DNA of 64,000 bases from Streptomyces sp. NRRL WC-3618 (GTDB lineage Bacteria; Actinomycetota; Actinomycetes; Streptomycetales; Streptomycetaceae), in assembly GCF_001280005.1 (NCBI RefSeq), contig NZ_LGDW01000489.1:1-64000 (forward strand). The letters run 5' to 3'. Shown in pieces: positions 22,627 to 32,757 of the stretch (position 1 is its first letter; each line of letters opens with the position of its first letter). The notes under the pieces are model-generated. The model saw only the letters and a list, made by a program, of their open reading frames with translations. It had not been told where the DNA came from and did no database searches. The position numbers and the translations under genes are program-made.

Positions 22627-25497
22627 ATGACCAACCCTTGGTTCCGGCGGCTTCGTGCTGCCCGGACGCTCGGCGTGCTGCTCGGCACCGCCGTCGTCCT
22701 GGGCGCGCTGCCCGCCGTCACCAGTCCGGCCGACGCCGTCGGCAGCACACCGCCGGCCTTGGGCGAGGCGGCTGCGTTCGCGCTGGCCGCTGAGACCGGC
22801 GAACCGGTGGAAATCATTCAGCAGCGCACCGAGGACGAGCTCGTCTTCGCCAACCCGGACGGCTCGCTGACCAGCGAGACCAGTGTCCAGCCGCAGCGGG
22901 TGGAGCGTCCCGACGGCACGTGGGAGAAGGCCGACGCGACCCTCGAACGCCGCCCGGACGGAACGGTCGGCCCGAAGGCCGCCGTCGTCGACCTCACCTT
23001 CGCTGCGGCGGGCTCGTCCGACTTCGTCACCCTCGGCGAGGAGGGCAAGTCCTTCACGCTGCGCTGGCCCTCGCCACTGCCCGAGCCCGTTCTCTCCGGG
23101 GACACCGCCGAGTACCGCGAGGTGCTGCCCGGCGTGGACCTGCTGGCCAGCGCCTCGGTCACCGGCTACTCGTACGTGCTGGAGGTGAAGACCCCGGAGG
23201 CGGCCCGCGACCCGAGGCTGGCCGAACTGCGGTTGCCCGTACGGTCGCAGGGCCTCGATCTCGGCACCGGTCCGACCGGTGGCCTCCAGGCGGTGGACGC
23301 CTCCGGCGAGCGGGTCTTCGGCGGGCAGGCACCTAAGATGTGGGACTCCTCCGCCACCGGGGTCCCCGCCGACGCCGTCCCGGCCTCGGGCACCGGCACG
23401 CCCGCCCAGGAGGCGCCCGACGCGGGCGCGAAGGTCGCCGACATGGACCTCGACGTCACAACGTCCGAAGTCACCGTCGAGCCCGACCAGGCCCTGCTCA
23501 CCGCGCCGGACACCGACTTCCCGGTCTACATCGACCCCGAGGCCGGTATGTCCAAGAGTGAGTGGCTGTATGTGTCCAGCTCGCATCCGAGTACGGAGTA
23601 CCACAAGTTCAAGAAGGACGAGGGCGTCGGCCGCTGTTCGGCCGACACCATCGGTGGGATCTACTACGTGTGCAGCGGCTCGCGGTACACGAACCGGATG
23701 TACTTCCAGTTCGCCACGAACGGCTGGAAGAACCGCACCATCTCCAAGGCGGTCTTCGAGGTCTACGAGACCTTTTCGTTCTCCTGCGCCAAGAGCACGG
23801 TCAACCTGCACATGGTCGCCGAGGGCGGTGTCGACTCCGCCACCAACTGGAACAACAAGCCCAAGGACGGCGACCTGATGGTCGACCGGTCCGTCGCCTA
23901 CGGGCGGGGCGACAGCTGTAGCCCTGACGCGCCGCCCAGTTGGGTCGACTTCGCCGACAACGCCGACGAGAGCAACGAGAACCTCACCTCGTCCGTCAGC
24001 AAGAAGGCCGCTGGGGAGGACCCGATCGCGTTCTCGCTGCGGGCCGCCGACGAGGACGACCCCAACTCCTGGAAGCGGTTCCGGGGTGACAACGCCAAAC
24101 TCGTCGTCACCTATAACACCCGCCCTGACAAGCCCACCGGTGAGCGGCTGACCAACCCGGACGAGAAGACCTGCACCACCGACAACACCAAGCGGCCCTG
24201 GATCCGGGACGCGACACCAGCGATGTCCGTTACCGGCACGGACGCCGACTCCCACACCGACGGCACCGGCCAGAACCTCACCGCGGCCTTCCAGGTATGG
24301 GACCAGGACACGAGCCGTCCCCTTGTCTACGAAGGCAAGGACGGACCGCAGAACGAGGGCAAGTTCGAACGGGAGATCCCCGTCAGGGAACTCAAGCACG
24401 GTGGTGCCTACCGCTGGCGTGCGCAGACCTACGACGGCTCCGTCGGCAAACTCAAGGCCTCCGGGTACTCCCCGTGGTCCGATTGGTGCGAGTTCGTCGT
24501 TGACGTGGAGCGGCCCGACACCGAGCCGCGGGTCGAGCCGGTCGCGGCCGAGGCCGACCTGCCGGCGGGCACCAAGCGGCACTTCACCATCTCCGCGAAC
24601 GGCAACTCCGACTCGGTCTTCAGGAACGACGTCGAGTTCTACGAGTGGGACCTCGGCAACGACACCCCCACGCGCAAGGCCGACCCGTCCGCCCTCGGCG
24701 GCAACGCCACCATCGAGGTCGCGCCGAGCACCTTCGGCCCGAACGTGCTCTACGTCCGCAGCGTCGACCGCGCCGGCAATCGCGGCCCCCTGGAGAAGTA
24801 CTTCTTCACCGCCGACCGCGCCTGCGCCGACGCCCTCGCCGACACCTGCGCCGCCGCCGTCTACGGCCTTGACCAGACCTCCGGCAGCACCGTCCCCGAC
24901 GGATCCGGCCACGACCGGGACCTGGCGGTCAAGGGCGCCGACTGGGTCGCCGGCAACAACGCCGCGAGCGATCCGGCCGACAAGGCCCTGCGCTTCAACG
25001 GCACCACCGACCACGCCACCGCCGTGTCACCGGTCCACACCGGGCAGGCGTTCACCGTCTCGGCGTGGGTACGGCCTACGTCGCTGGCCAAGAACATCTC
25101 GGTGATCAGCCAGGCGGGTAGCCAGGGCAACGGATTCAACCTCTACTACTCCACCGCCTACAAGCGCTGGATCTTCGGCCGGCACATCAGCGACACGGCG
25201 GACTCCGGCCTCGTACGCGCCATGGCGGCGAGCGAGCGTCCCGCGACCGTGAACAAGTGGGTCCACCTCGCGGGTACGTACGACCCGGTGGCCCGGAAGT
25301 TCACGCTCTACGTCGACGGCGAGGAGCAGGGCAGCGCCACCGTCACCGACGTCTGGAACGCCACCAAGGGGCTCAACATCGGCCGCGCCCAGTACGGCGC
25401 CGACTGGTCCGACCCCTTCGCCGGTGACATCGACGACGTACGCCTCGTTCCCGGCCTGCTGTCGGGCACCGAGATCTTCCGGCTCGCCAACAGCTGA
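22627..25497 (+). CDS. Exported LamG-domain protein linked to an RHS toxin gene
   Basis: 956 residues from ATG 22627 (purine-rich GGGGGGAGAC site). The signal peptide is basic then hydrophobic (RTLGVLLGTAVVLGALPAV) with likely cleavage after about residue 38 (ADA). The middle has a beta-rich extracellular region with a DNRLRE-like part and Fn3-like segments (about 330-720). The C-terminal 180 residues are a LamG/concanavalin jellyroll (about 775-950), including FTVSAWVRPTS and KFTLYVDGEEQGS. In Streptomyces such proteins often precede RHS toxins and are thought to help surface display or binding. The RHS gene starts 99 bp downstream. Confidence 0.85.
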   Translation: MTNPWFRRLRAARTLGVLLGTAVVLGALPAVTSPADAVGSTPPALGEAAAFALAAETGEPVEIIQQRTEDELVFANPDGSLTSETSVQPQRVERPDGTWEKADATLERRPDGTVGPKAAVVDLTFAAAGSSDFVTLGEEGKSFTLRWPSPLPEPVLSGDTAEYREVLPGVDLLASASVTGYSYVLEVKTPEAARDPRLAELRLPVRSQGLDLGTGPTGGLQAVDASGERVFGGQAPKMWDSSATGVPADAVPASGTGTPAQEAPDAGAKVADMDLDVTTSEVTVEPDQALLTAPDTDFPVYIDPEAGMSKSEWLYVSSSHPSTEYHKFKKDEGVGRCSADTIGGIYYVCSGSRYTNRMYFQFATNGWKNRTISKAVFEVYETFSFSCAKSTVNLHMVAEGGVDSATNWNNKPKDGDLMVDRSVAYGRGDSCSPDAPPSWVDFADNADESNENLTSSVSKKAAGEDPIAFSLRAADEDDPNSWKRFRGDNAKLVVTYNTRPDKPTGERLTNPDEKTCTTDNTKRPWIRDATPAMSVTGTDADSHTDGTGQNLTAAFQVWDQDTSRPLVYEGKDGPQNEGKFEREIPVRELKHGGAYRWRAQTYDGSVGKLKASGYSPWSDWCEFVVDVERPDTEPRVEPVAAEADLPAGTKRHFTISANGNSDSVFRNDVEFYEWDLGNDTPTRKADPSALGGNATIEVAPSTFGPNVLYVRSVDRAGNRGPLEKYFFTADRACADALADTCAAAVYGLDQTSGSTVPDGSGHDRDLAVKGADWVAGNNAASDPADKALRFNGTTDHATAVSPVHTGQAFTVSAWVRPTSLAKNISVISQAGSQGNGFNLYYSTAYKRWIFGRHISDTADSGLVRAMAASERPATVNKWVHLAGTYDPVARKFTLYVDGEEQGSATVTDVWNATKGLNIGRAQYGADWSDPFAGDIDDVRLVPGLLSGTEIFRLANS

Positions 25498-25530
25498 GAA
25501 CCACCGGCGGCTTCTGACCAGAGCGGCCCT

Positions 25531-25568
25531 CCCGGGTGCCCGAACTCCTCGGGCACCCGGGCATTTTC
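25531..25568 (+). terminator. Terminator/attenuator between the LamG and RHS genes
   Basis: A perfect 13-bp stem (CCCGGGTGCCCGA / TCGGGCACCCGGG) with a 5-nt loop, followed by CATTTTCC, lies 33 bp after the LamG stop and 28 bp before the RHS ribosome site. It should limit read-through into the toxin gene. Confidence 0.8.
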
Positions 25569-25595
25569 CACATCGACACGGGAGGGGGAGCGCGC

Positions 25596-28500
25596 GTGCG
25601 CGCATCACGCAGACGTACTGCACATACCTGGGCGAGAGCTCTCGCCGTAACCATCACATCCACCCTGACCATCACCCTGCTCCAGGGCACCCCGGCCCTC
25701 GGCGACGACCCCGACGACGCCCGCGAGAAGCGGCGCCCCAAGACCCAGGACGTCGCCTCGACCCCGGTGGTGGAGCAGGACGGCCAGGCCACTCCGCTCA
25801 AGCACACCAAGGGGTACGGCAAAGCGCTGAACCCCAAGGCCGCATGGCCGAAGGAGGGCAGCGCGACCGTCGACCTGGCGGGCTCCAGGAAGCGGGGCGC
25901 GCTGTCGAGCACGAAGGCCGGCTCGCTCCCGGTCCGTGTCGGCCCGCCCAAGGGCCTGACCCGCTCAGCGATTGCGGCCGCCGCACCCACTCGCGCCAAC
26001 GTCGACGTCCTCAGCCACACCGCCGCGCAGAAGGCCGGCATCGACGGCCTTCTCCTCAAGGTCACCCGCGCCGACAACCGGACGTCGGCCACGAATGGCA
26101 AGGTCTCCGTGGAGGTCGACTACGCGGCCTTCGCCCAGGCCTACGGCGGCGACTGGGCCCAGCGGCTGCGTCTGGTCGAACTCCCCGCCTGCGCGCTGAC
26201 CACGCCCACGGCGGCCAAGTGCCAGACCGTCACCCCGCTGAAGACCGACAACGACGTCCGCGAGCAGAAGCTCACCGCCGACGTGGCCGCGCTGTCGGCC
26301 GCCAAGGCCCCGCTGCTCGCGGCGGCGGCGGGCCCGGCGGGCGGTTCGGGCTCGTACGCCGCGACCTCGCTGGCACCCTCCGCCTCCTGGCAGGTCGCGG
26401 GGCAGACCGGCGGCTTCACCTGGCAGTACCCGCTGCGGGTGCCTCCGGCCATCGCGGGGCCCTCCCCGCAGCTCGGTCTCGGCTACAACTCCGCGTCCAC
26501 GGACGGCCGTACGGCCTCCAGCAACAACCAGACCTCCTGGATCGGCGAGGGCTTCGACCTCAGTGCCGGCTACATCGAGCGCTCGTACCAGGCCTGCACG
26601 GAGGACGGCCACGACGAGGCCGGGTCGCAGAAATACGACCTGTGCTGGCACTCCGACAACGCCACCATGAACTTCGGCGGCCGGGCCGGTGAGCTGGTCA
26701 AGAAGGGCAAGGACGAGTGGCGTCTGAAGCAGGACGACGGCACTCGCATCGAGCGTAAGTACGACGGCTTCAACTCGGACAACAACGACGAGTACTGGGT
26801 CGTCACCACCACCGACGGCACCCGCTACCACTTCGGCAAGGGCAAGCGTGAGTCGGAGGCCGCCGACGCCGAGAACACGGGCTCCACCTTCGAGGTCCCG
26901 GTCTTCGGTGACGACAAGGACGAGCCCTGCCACGCCGACACCTTCAAGGACTCCCGCTGCCAGCAGGCCTGGCGCTGGAACCTCGACTACGTCGTCGACG
27001 TGCACGGCAACTCGATGACGTACTACTACGGCACCGAGACCAACAAGTACGACAGCGTGCGCGGCGACAAGGTCGTCTCCTATGACCGCGGCGGCTGGCT
27101 CAAGCGGATCGAGTACGGCGAGCAGCAGGGCAAGGAGAACACCACCACCGCGCCCTCTCAGGTCGTCTTCGACGTCGCCGAGCGCTGCACGGGCGCCGCC
27201 GCGGACTGTGAGCCGGGCGACCTGAAGGAATCCACCGCCAAGCGCTGGCCGGACGTGCCGTTCGAGCAGATCTGCACCTCCGACACCGAGTGCAAGGACC
27301 AGTGGTCCCCGACCTTCTTCTCCCGCAAGCGGCTGTCGAAGGTCACCACGCAGGTTCTGGGCTCCGACGGCAAGACGTACGGGGACGTCGACGAGTGGGA
27401 ACTGGCGCACAAGTACCAGAGCGCCGACACCACGCACGCCCCGGCCATGTGGCTGGAGTCGGTCACCCACTCCGGCAAGGACGGAGCCAACAAGCTCCCG
27501 AAGGTCACCTTCTACGAGCGGCAGGACGCCAACCGCGTCGACACCGGCTCCGATGACCGTCTGCCCATGTACAAGTGGCGCATCCGGGCCATCCAGTCGG
27601 AGACGGGCGGCACCATCTCGGTCAACTACAAGCCGACCGAGTGCACGCCCTCGAACCTTCCCACCCCCGAGACCAATACCAAGCGCTGCATGCCGTCCTT
27701 CTGGTCGAAGGAGGGCACGGTCGGGGAGAAGGAGGACTGGTTCCACAAGTTCGTCGTCGACACGGTGATCGAGGACGAGGTCACCGTCACCGGCCCCAAC
27801 AAGGTCACCTCCTACGACTACTCCGGCGCCGCCTGGGCCTTCGACGACAGCGAACTCGTTAAGACCAAGAAGAAGACCTGGAACCAGTGGCGCGGCTACC
27901 GCACCGTCACCATGAGGACCGGTGAGGCGGGCAGCAAGCAGCTCCGCACGGAGACCACCTACCTCCAGGGCATGGACGGCGACCGGGAGAAGGAGTCCGG
28001 CGGCACCAAGTCCGTCACGGTCACCGCCTCCGACGGCACGAAGATCCGTGACGACGCCCGCCACCAGGGCTTCCTGCTGGAGCAGCGCAGCTTCAACGGC
28101 AGCGCGGAGGTCACCGGTTCGGTCAGCACCCCCTGGAAGTCCGAGCCCACGGCGACGGAGGGCAAGGACGAAGCCTCCTTCGCGGCCGTCAAGTCGACTA
28201 AAACCCGCACGGCGTTGGACGACGGCAAGGTCCGCCGCGCCTCCATCGAGCACTTCTACGACGCGTACGGCATGCTCGTCCGCTCCTCCGACTCCGGCGA
28301 CCTGGCAGACCCGGACGACGACACCTGCACGACGAACGAGTACAACCGCAACACGGACGCGAACCTGCTGACCCTGCTGAAGCGGGTCACGGTCGTCCCG
28401 GTCAACTGCGACGACGGCGCGCCCACGTCCTTCAAGGGCGAGGCGATCTCCGACGTCCGCACCTGGTACGACAACCGTGACACCTACGGCACCACGCCCA

Positions 28501-31500
28501 CCAAGGGCGACGTGGTGCGCAGCGAGAAGGTCAAGGGGTACGCCGCTGACGGCACCCCGCAGTACGTGACGACGTCGGCGGCCTGGTACGACGTGCACGG
28601 CCGTGTCGTGGAGTCCGCCGACCAGGCGAACAACGCGACGAAGACGACGTACACGCCGACCACTGGTGGCCCGGTCACCGGCATGAAGGTCGAGGACCCC
28701 CTCGGTAACACCACCACCTCCACCGTCGACCGCCGCTGGGGCCTGGTCACCGCCACGGTCGACGCCAACAAGCAGCGCACCGACCTGGAGTACGACGCCC
28801 TCGGCCGCCTGCTGAAGGTCTGGCTCCCGGGCCGCGCCAAGGCGACGGACACGGCGAGTCTCGAATACGGCTACCTGGTCCGCAACAACGCACCCGTCGT
28901 CACCACGACGAAGTCGCTGCTCCCGAACGGCTCGGTGGCCACCAGCTACCAGATCAGCGACGGTCTGCTGCGTCCGCGTCAGACGCAGACACCGGCGGCG
29001 AACTCGGGACGGGTCGTCACGACCACCGAGTACGACACCCGTGGCCTGGCGGTGAAGGAGATCGGCCCGTTCTACAACACGGCGGCCGTCGGCACGACGT
29101 TCGTGAACGTGGCGGACGCCTCCGAGGGCACGCCTCGGGAGACGGAGACGGTCTACGACGCGGCGGGCCGCGCCACGGACTCGATCTTCCGTGTGGCCGC
29201 CACCGAGAAGTGGCGCACGAAGACCACGTACCACGGTGACCACACGACGGTCGACCCGCCGGCCGGCGGCACGCCCACCGCGACGTACACCGACGCGCAG
29301 GGGCAGAAGACCAAGGTCCTGGAGTTCAAGGCCTCGTCGCCGACGGGCGCGGCGGACACGACGTCCTACGACTATGACGCCGCGGGCCATGTCACCGAGG
29401 TCAAGGACGAGTCGGGCAACCTCTGGTCCTACGAGTACGACGTGCGCGGCCGTCAGACCCGGGCCGTCGACCCGGACGCCGGCACGACCTGGATGACGTA
29501 CAACGACCTCGATCAGCTGAAGACTATCCGCAACCAGCGCGACACCACCCTCACCTTCAGCTACGACAAGCTGGGCCGTCAGCGCTCGCTCTACAGCGGC
29601 GACAAGAAGCTGACGACCTGGGAGTACGACAGCGCCACCGTCCCCAACGGCAAGGGGCGTCTGGCGTCGGCCACCAAGTGGGTGGGCGACGACGCCTACA
29701 CGAGTTCGGTCGCCGCCTATGACGCGGGGGGCCGCGCGGCGAAGACCTCGGTGACGATCCCCGCCTCCGAGGGCAAGCTGGCCGGCACCTACACCTCGAC
29801 GGCGTCGTACAAGCCGGACGGCTCGATCGACGAGGTGGGTATCCCGGCGGCCGGCGGTCTCCCCGCGGAGACGGTCACCACCGGCTACACGGCGACCGGC
29901 CTGCCGTCCTTCACCCTGGGCGGCACCACCGACTACGCCCGTGAGTCCCGCTACTCCAACTACGGCGAACTTCTCCAGCTCACGCTGGGCACCGCCAGCT
30001 CCGACAAGTACACCTGGCTCACCAACACCTACGAGGAGGGCACCCGGCGCCTGGAGCGCGCCCGCATCGACCGGGAGATCGTCAAGACCCCCGACTCCGA
30101 CATCACCTACGGCTACGACGCCACCGGCAACATCCTCAAGGTCGCGGACACGCCCGAGGGCAAGACCGCGGACGTCCAGTGCTTCACGTACGACTACCTG
30201 CGCCGCCTGACCGAGGCATGGACCCAGACGGCCACCGCCTGCGCGCCGAGCGCCGGTGAGGCGACCGTCGGCGGCCCGGCACAGTACTGGCACTCCTACG
30301 GCTACGACGCGGCGGGCAACCGTACAGGCGAGGTCCGCCACGCCACCGGCACGACCGGCGGTGCGGCGAACACGCAGTCGACGATGTACGTGCCGAAGGC
30401 CCAGGACGCCAAGGGCGGTACACACGCCCACGCCCTGAAGTCGGCGGAGGTCCGCACCGCGGCCTCGGGCTCGTCGGCGAAGGAGGTGACGGCGGCCCAG
30501 TCCTTCACGTATGACGAGGCGGGGAACACCATCCGCCGTACGAAGGCGGCGACGGACCTCTCCCCGGCGGTCGACCAGAAGCTGGACTGGGACGAGGAAG
30601 GCCGCCTGAGCGCTGTCACCCCGTACCTGTCCGGCGACGCCCTGGACGAGGCGAACAAGACCTCGTTCGTGTATGGCCCGGACGGAAGCCGCCTGCTCCG
30701 CAAGGAGAAGGGCGCCGTCACGCTGTACCTGGGCAGCCAGGAGATCCGCCTCGACACGGCGAAGAACTCCGTGTCGGGTACGCGCTACTACTCGCACGGC
30801 GGCAAGAAGATCGCCGTGCGGACGCCGGCCGGCGTGACCTGGCTGGTCGGCGGCCAGAACGGCACCGCGGAAATCGCCGTCAAGGCGGCGGACTCGGCGA
30901 TCACACAGCGCCGCACCCTCCCCTTCGGCGAGGTACGGGGAATCAAGCCGACGGCGGGTGCGTGGCCCGGTGACAAGTCGTTCGTGGGCGGCACGGCCGA
31001 TGCGACCACCGGCCTGATCCAGCTCGGCGCACGCGCGTACGACCCGGCCGCAGGCCGCTTCGTGTCCGTGGACCCGATGCTCAACCTTGCGGACCCGCAG
31101 CACCTCAACGGCTACGCATACGGCCGCAACAACCCGTTGGCCTTCCCGGACCCGACAGGTCTCTACTGGGGCGAATCCTGGCTCAGCCCGTTCGGCCACG
31201 GCGCTCTCGACGTCGCGGGCCTGGTCCCGGGCTTCGGTGAGCCCGCCGACCTGATCAACGGCCTCTGGTACACCGCAGAGGGCAACTACATCGACGCGGG
31301 TCTGTCCTATGCCTCGGCGATCCCGATCGCGGGGTACGGCGCGAGCGCGGCGAAGGGCGCGCGGTACGTCGACAAGGCCGTGGACGCGGTCGACGCCGCG
31401 ACGGACACCGTCAAAGCGGCCGAGAAGACGAAGGACGCGGTCAAGAACGCCGAGAACGTGACGCCGCCGTCCACCCCCAAGCCCAAGCCTCCGCCGAAGC

Positions 31501-31955
31501 CGGCTCCGCCGGCCAAGCCCAAGCCGGCTCCGCCGGCCAAGAAGGCCGACGGCCCGAAGAAGAGCGAGAAGGCGGACGCAGACAAGCCCGCGAGGCCGAA
31601 GAAGGACGACGATCCGGACAACGTCCACATCTACAAGGCTCCGTCCAAGGGAACGACCAAGAAGCTCCAGAACGAGGGCTTCAAGCCGGAGGACTTCCCG
31701 GGCCGGGAGTTCGAGTTCCCGGACGGCCACGCCTACTTCGGCCTGGGGGACGAAGGGCTGAACATCGCCCAGGACTACGCGAGGCGTGGTGGTTACGATG
31801 GCACCGTTGTGGAGATCAAGATCCCGAAGGCCGACTTCGAACAGCACTTCAGGGAACACGTCTCTTCGCACAACGGTGTTCCGAATGCTGAAGTCGCGAT
31901 TCCCAAGGAATTGTTCGGCATACTCAACTCATTCCCAATGAGAGTGATGGAATAG
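25596..31955 (+). CDS. RHS-repeat polymorphic toxin with ART-like C-terminal tip
   Basis: 2119 residues from GTG 25596 (GGAGGGGGAG site 5 nt upstream). A signal peptide occupies about residues 1-34. An SpvB/TcaC-like region begins near 277 (PAIAGPSPQLGLGYNSAS). RHS/YD repeats run from about 900 to 1800 (YDALGRL, YDVRGRQTRAVDPDAG). The core motif GARAYDPAAGRFVSVDP lies near 1810 and the DPTGL cleavage-type motif near 1855. A pretoxin TG-like segment (about 1867-1912), a Pro/Lys/Ala linker (about 1955-2008) and a 110-residue tip follow. The tip has spaced HIYKA, HAYFGLGDEG...AQDYA, VVEIKIP and AEVAIP motifs, which I read as the H-Y-E pattern of ADP-ribosyltransferases (inference). The stop overlaps the next start by 1 bp. 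Confidence 0.9.
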   Translation: MRASRRRTAHTWARALAVTITSTLTITLLQGTPALGDDPDDAREKRRPKTQDVASTPVVEQDGQATPLKHTKGYGKALNPKAAWPKEGSATVDLAGSRKRGALSSTKAGSLPVRVGPPKGLTRSAIAAAAPTRANVDVLSHTAAQKAGIDGLLLKVTRADNRTSATNGKVSVEVDYAAFAQAYGGDWAQRLRLVELPACALTTPTAAKCQTVTPLKTDNDVREQKLTADVAALSAAKAPLLAAAAGPAGGSGSYAATSLAPSASWQVAGQTGGFTWQYPLRVPPAIAGPSPQLGLGYNSASTDGRTASSNNQTSWIGEGFDLSAGYIERSYQACTEDGHDEAGSQKYDLCWHSDNATMNFGGRAGELVKKGKDEWRLKQDDGTRIERKYDGFNSDNNDEYWVVTTTDGTRYHFGKGKRESEAADAENTGSTFEVPVFGDDKDEPCHADTFKDSRCQQAWRWNLDYVVDVHGNSMTYYYGTETNKYDSVRGDKVVSYDRGGWLKRIEYGEQQGKENTTTAPSQVVFDVAERCTGAAADCEPGDLKESTAKRWPDVPFEQICTSDTECKDQWSPTFFSRKRLSKVTTQVLGSDGKTYGDVDEWELAHKYQSADTTHAPAMWLESVTHSGKDGANKLPKVTFYERQDANRVDTGSDDRLPMYKWRIRAIQSETGGTISVNYKPTECTPSNLPTPETNTKRCMPSFWSKEGTVGEKEDWFHKFVVDTVIEDEVTVTGPNKVTSYDYSGAAWAFDDSELVKTKKKTWNQWRGYRTVTMRTGEAGSKQLRTETTYLQGMDGDREKESGGTKSVTVTASDGTKIRDDARHQGFLLEQRSFNGSAEVTGSVSTPWKSEPTATEGKDEASFAAVKSTKTRTALDDGKVRRASIEHFYDAYGMLVRSSDSGDLADPDDDTCTTNEYNRNTDANLLTLLKRVTVVPVNCDDGAPTSFKGEAISDVRTWYDNRDTYGTTPTKGDVVRSEKVKGYAADGTPQYVTTSAAWYDVHGRVVESADQANNATKTTYTPTTGGPVTGMKVEDPLGNTTTSTVDRRWGLVTATVDANKQRTDLEYDALGRLLKVWLPGRAKATDTASLEYGYLVRNNAPVVTTTKSLLPNGSVATSYQISDGLLRPRQTQTPAANSGRVVTTTEYDTRGLAVKEIGPFYNTAAVGTTFVNVADASEGTPRETETVYDAAGRATDSIFRVAATEKWRTKTTYHGDHTTVDPPAGGTPTATYTDAQGQKTKVLEFKASSPTGAADTTSYDYDAAGHVTEVKDESGNLWSYEYDVRGRQTRAVDPDAGTTWMTYNDLDQLKTIRNQRDTTLTFSYDKLGRQRSLYSGDKKLTTWEYDSATVPNGKGRLASATKWVGDDAYTSSVAAYDAGGRAAKTSVTIPASEGKLAGTYTSTASYKPDGSIDEVGIPAAGGLPAETVTTGYTATGLPSFTLGGTTDYARESRYSNYGELLQLTLGTASSDKYTWLTNTYEEGTRRLERARIDREIVKTPDSDITYGYDATGNILKVADTPEGKTADVQCFTYDYLRRLTEAWTQTATACAPSAGEATVGGPAQYWHSYGYDAAGNRTGEVRHATGTTGGAANTQSTMYVPKAQDAKGGTHAHALKSAEVRTAASGSSAKEVTAAQSFTYDEAGNTIRRTKAATDLSPAVDQKLDWDEEGRLSAVTPYLSGDALDEANKTSFVYGPDGSRLLRKEKGAVTLYLGSQEIRLDTAKNSVSGTRYYSHGGKKIAVRTPAGVTWLVGGQNGTAEIAVKAADSAITQRRTLPFGEVRGIKPTAGAWPGDKSFVGGTADATTGLIQLGARAYDPAAGRFVSVDPMLNLADPQHLNGYAYGRNNPLAFPDPTGLYWGESWLSPFGHGALDVAGLVPGFGEPADLINGLWYTAEGNYIDAGLSYASAIPIAGYGASAAKGARYVDKAVDAVDAATDTVKAAEKTKDAVKNAENVTPPSTPKPKPPPKPAPPAKPKPAPPAKKADGPKKSEKADADKPARPKKDDDPDNVHIYKAPSKGTTKKLQNEGFKPEDFPGREFEFPDGHAYFGLGDEGLNIAQDYARRGGYDGTVVEIKIPKADFEQHFREHVSSHNGVPNAEVAIPKELFGILNSFPMRVME

Positions 31956-32251
31956 TGACCGGTGGTGAGGTGAGCGAGGCCGAGATGGGCCTCATGGGGA
32001 CCATCGTCGAGGGCGACGTCATCGCCGTCTTCCGCTGGGGCGTCATCGTGGACCTGGGGCTGTCATACGTGGGCCTGATCGACGTCCTCTACATCGAGGA
32101 TGACGACAACTACCAGGTGGGAGACCGGGTGTCCTGCTACCTGGACTGCTTCGACAAGCAGAAGCGCAAGTTCATCCTGAGGCCGCCTGGACAGGTGCCT
32201 CTCGCGGAACGCCTGCGCAGGCTCAAGGAGCAGCGAGGTCTGTCCTCCTGA
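31955..32251 (+). CDS. Putative immunity protein with S1/OB-like fold
   Basis: 98 residues. GTG 31955 overlaps the toxin stop by 1 bp; an in-frame GTG at 31970 has a better spacer (GGTGAGG). The sequence follows the S1 RNA-binding pattern: GTIVEGDVIAVFRWGVIVDL, then YVGLIDVLYI, YQVGDRVSCYLDCFD and KRKFILRPPG. It directly follows the toxin tip, is small and acidic and has no signal peptide, so it is the expected cytoplasmic immunity protein. An S1-like fold could mimic or occupy the toxin active site. Immunity function is inferred from position only. A very strong hairpin ends the unit. Confidence 0.7.
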   Translation: MTGGEVSEAEMGLMGTIVEGDVIAVFRWGVIVDLGLSYVGLIDVLYIEDDDNYQVGDRVSCYLDCFDKQKRKFILRPPGQVPLAERLRRLKEQRGLSS

Positions 32252-32265
32252 CCTTCCGGACAACT

Positions 32266-32308
32266 GCGATCGCCGGGGAGCACGTACGACGAGCTCCCCG
32301 GCGATCGC
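32266..32308 (+). terminator. 16-bp perfect-stem hairpin after the immunity gene
   Basis: GCGATCGCCGGGGAGC (32266-32281) pairs perfectly with 32293-32308 around an 11-nt loop. No U-run follows. It marks the end of the toxin-immunity transcript. Confidence 0.75.
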
Positions 32309-32353
32309 CGTGTCAGTGGTGCCTCGAATCCGATGCGGAGGGTTGAACTCCAT

Positions 32354-32757
32354 TTGGCTGAACAGAAGTTCACGCGGTTCCTGCTGTCGCTGGACCGTTT
32401 CCAACAGCGGCTCGCCGAGTTCATGCTCGGCCGCTATCTGGAGTTCGACTTCAGCGGCGACTCCGAGGACGACGAGACGCAGCTCAGCCCGCAGGTCCTG
32501 CTCGACGTCGTGGACGGGGTGCCGCAGGTGACCCTCCACCACGGCATTACGTGGATGGACCTGACCCGGGACCAGGAGCCCAACGAGTACCGCCTCGCCG
32601 TGACCCTCGCCTTCACCGGGGCGGGGATCGCGGTGGAGGCGTTCGTCCGGCTCGACCTGGAGCGGGACATGGGCGAGTGGCCGGCCGGGGTCCACACCCC
32701 GTACCGGCGCCACGCCGAAGGCCTGGACCTCGAAGAGGCCCGGGCCTTCGTCGTCTG
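32354..32757 (+). CDS. Orphan immunity-like protein, 3' end lost
   Basis: About 135 residues of good coding sequence from TTG 32354 (GGAGGG 11 nt upstream; ATG 32333 is an alternative): starts LAEQKFTRFLLSLDRFQQRL, continues with an acidic FSGDSEDDETQ and alternating strands, and ends near EEARAFVVCAS. Beyond about 32757 the frame degenerates into Thr/Ala-rich sequence while another frame becomes an RHS core, so the gene was probably cut by recombination. Small, acidic, non-secreted proteins in this position are usually immunity proteins. I do not recognise the family. Confidence 0.5.

Noticed and set aside
25965..31871. 1968-residue open frame on the minus strand opposite the RHS toxin
   Set aside because: Antisense to a clearly coding RHS gene; repetitive Arg/Val/Gly composition with no domain.
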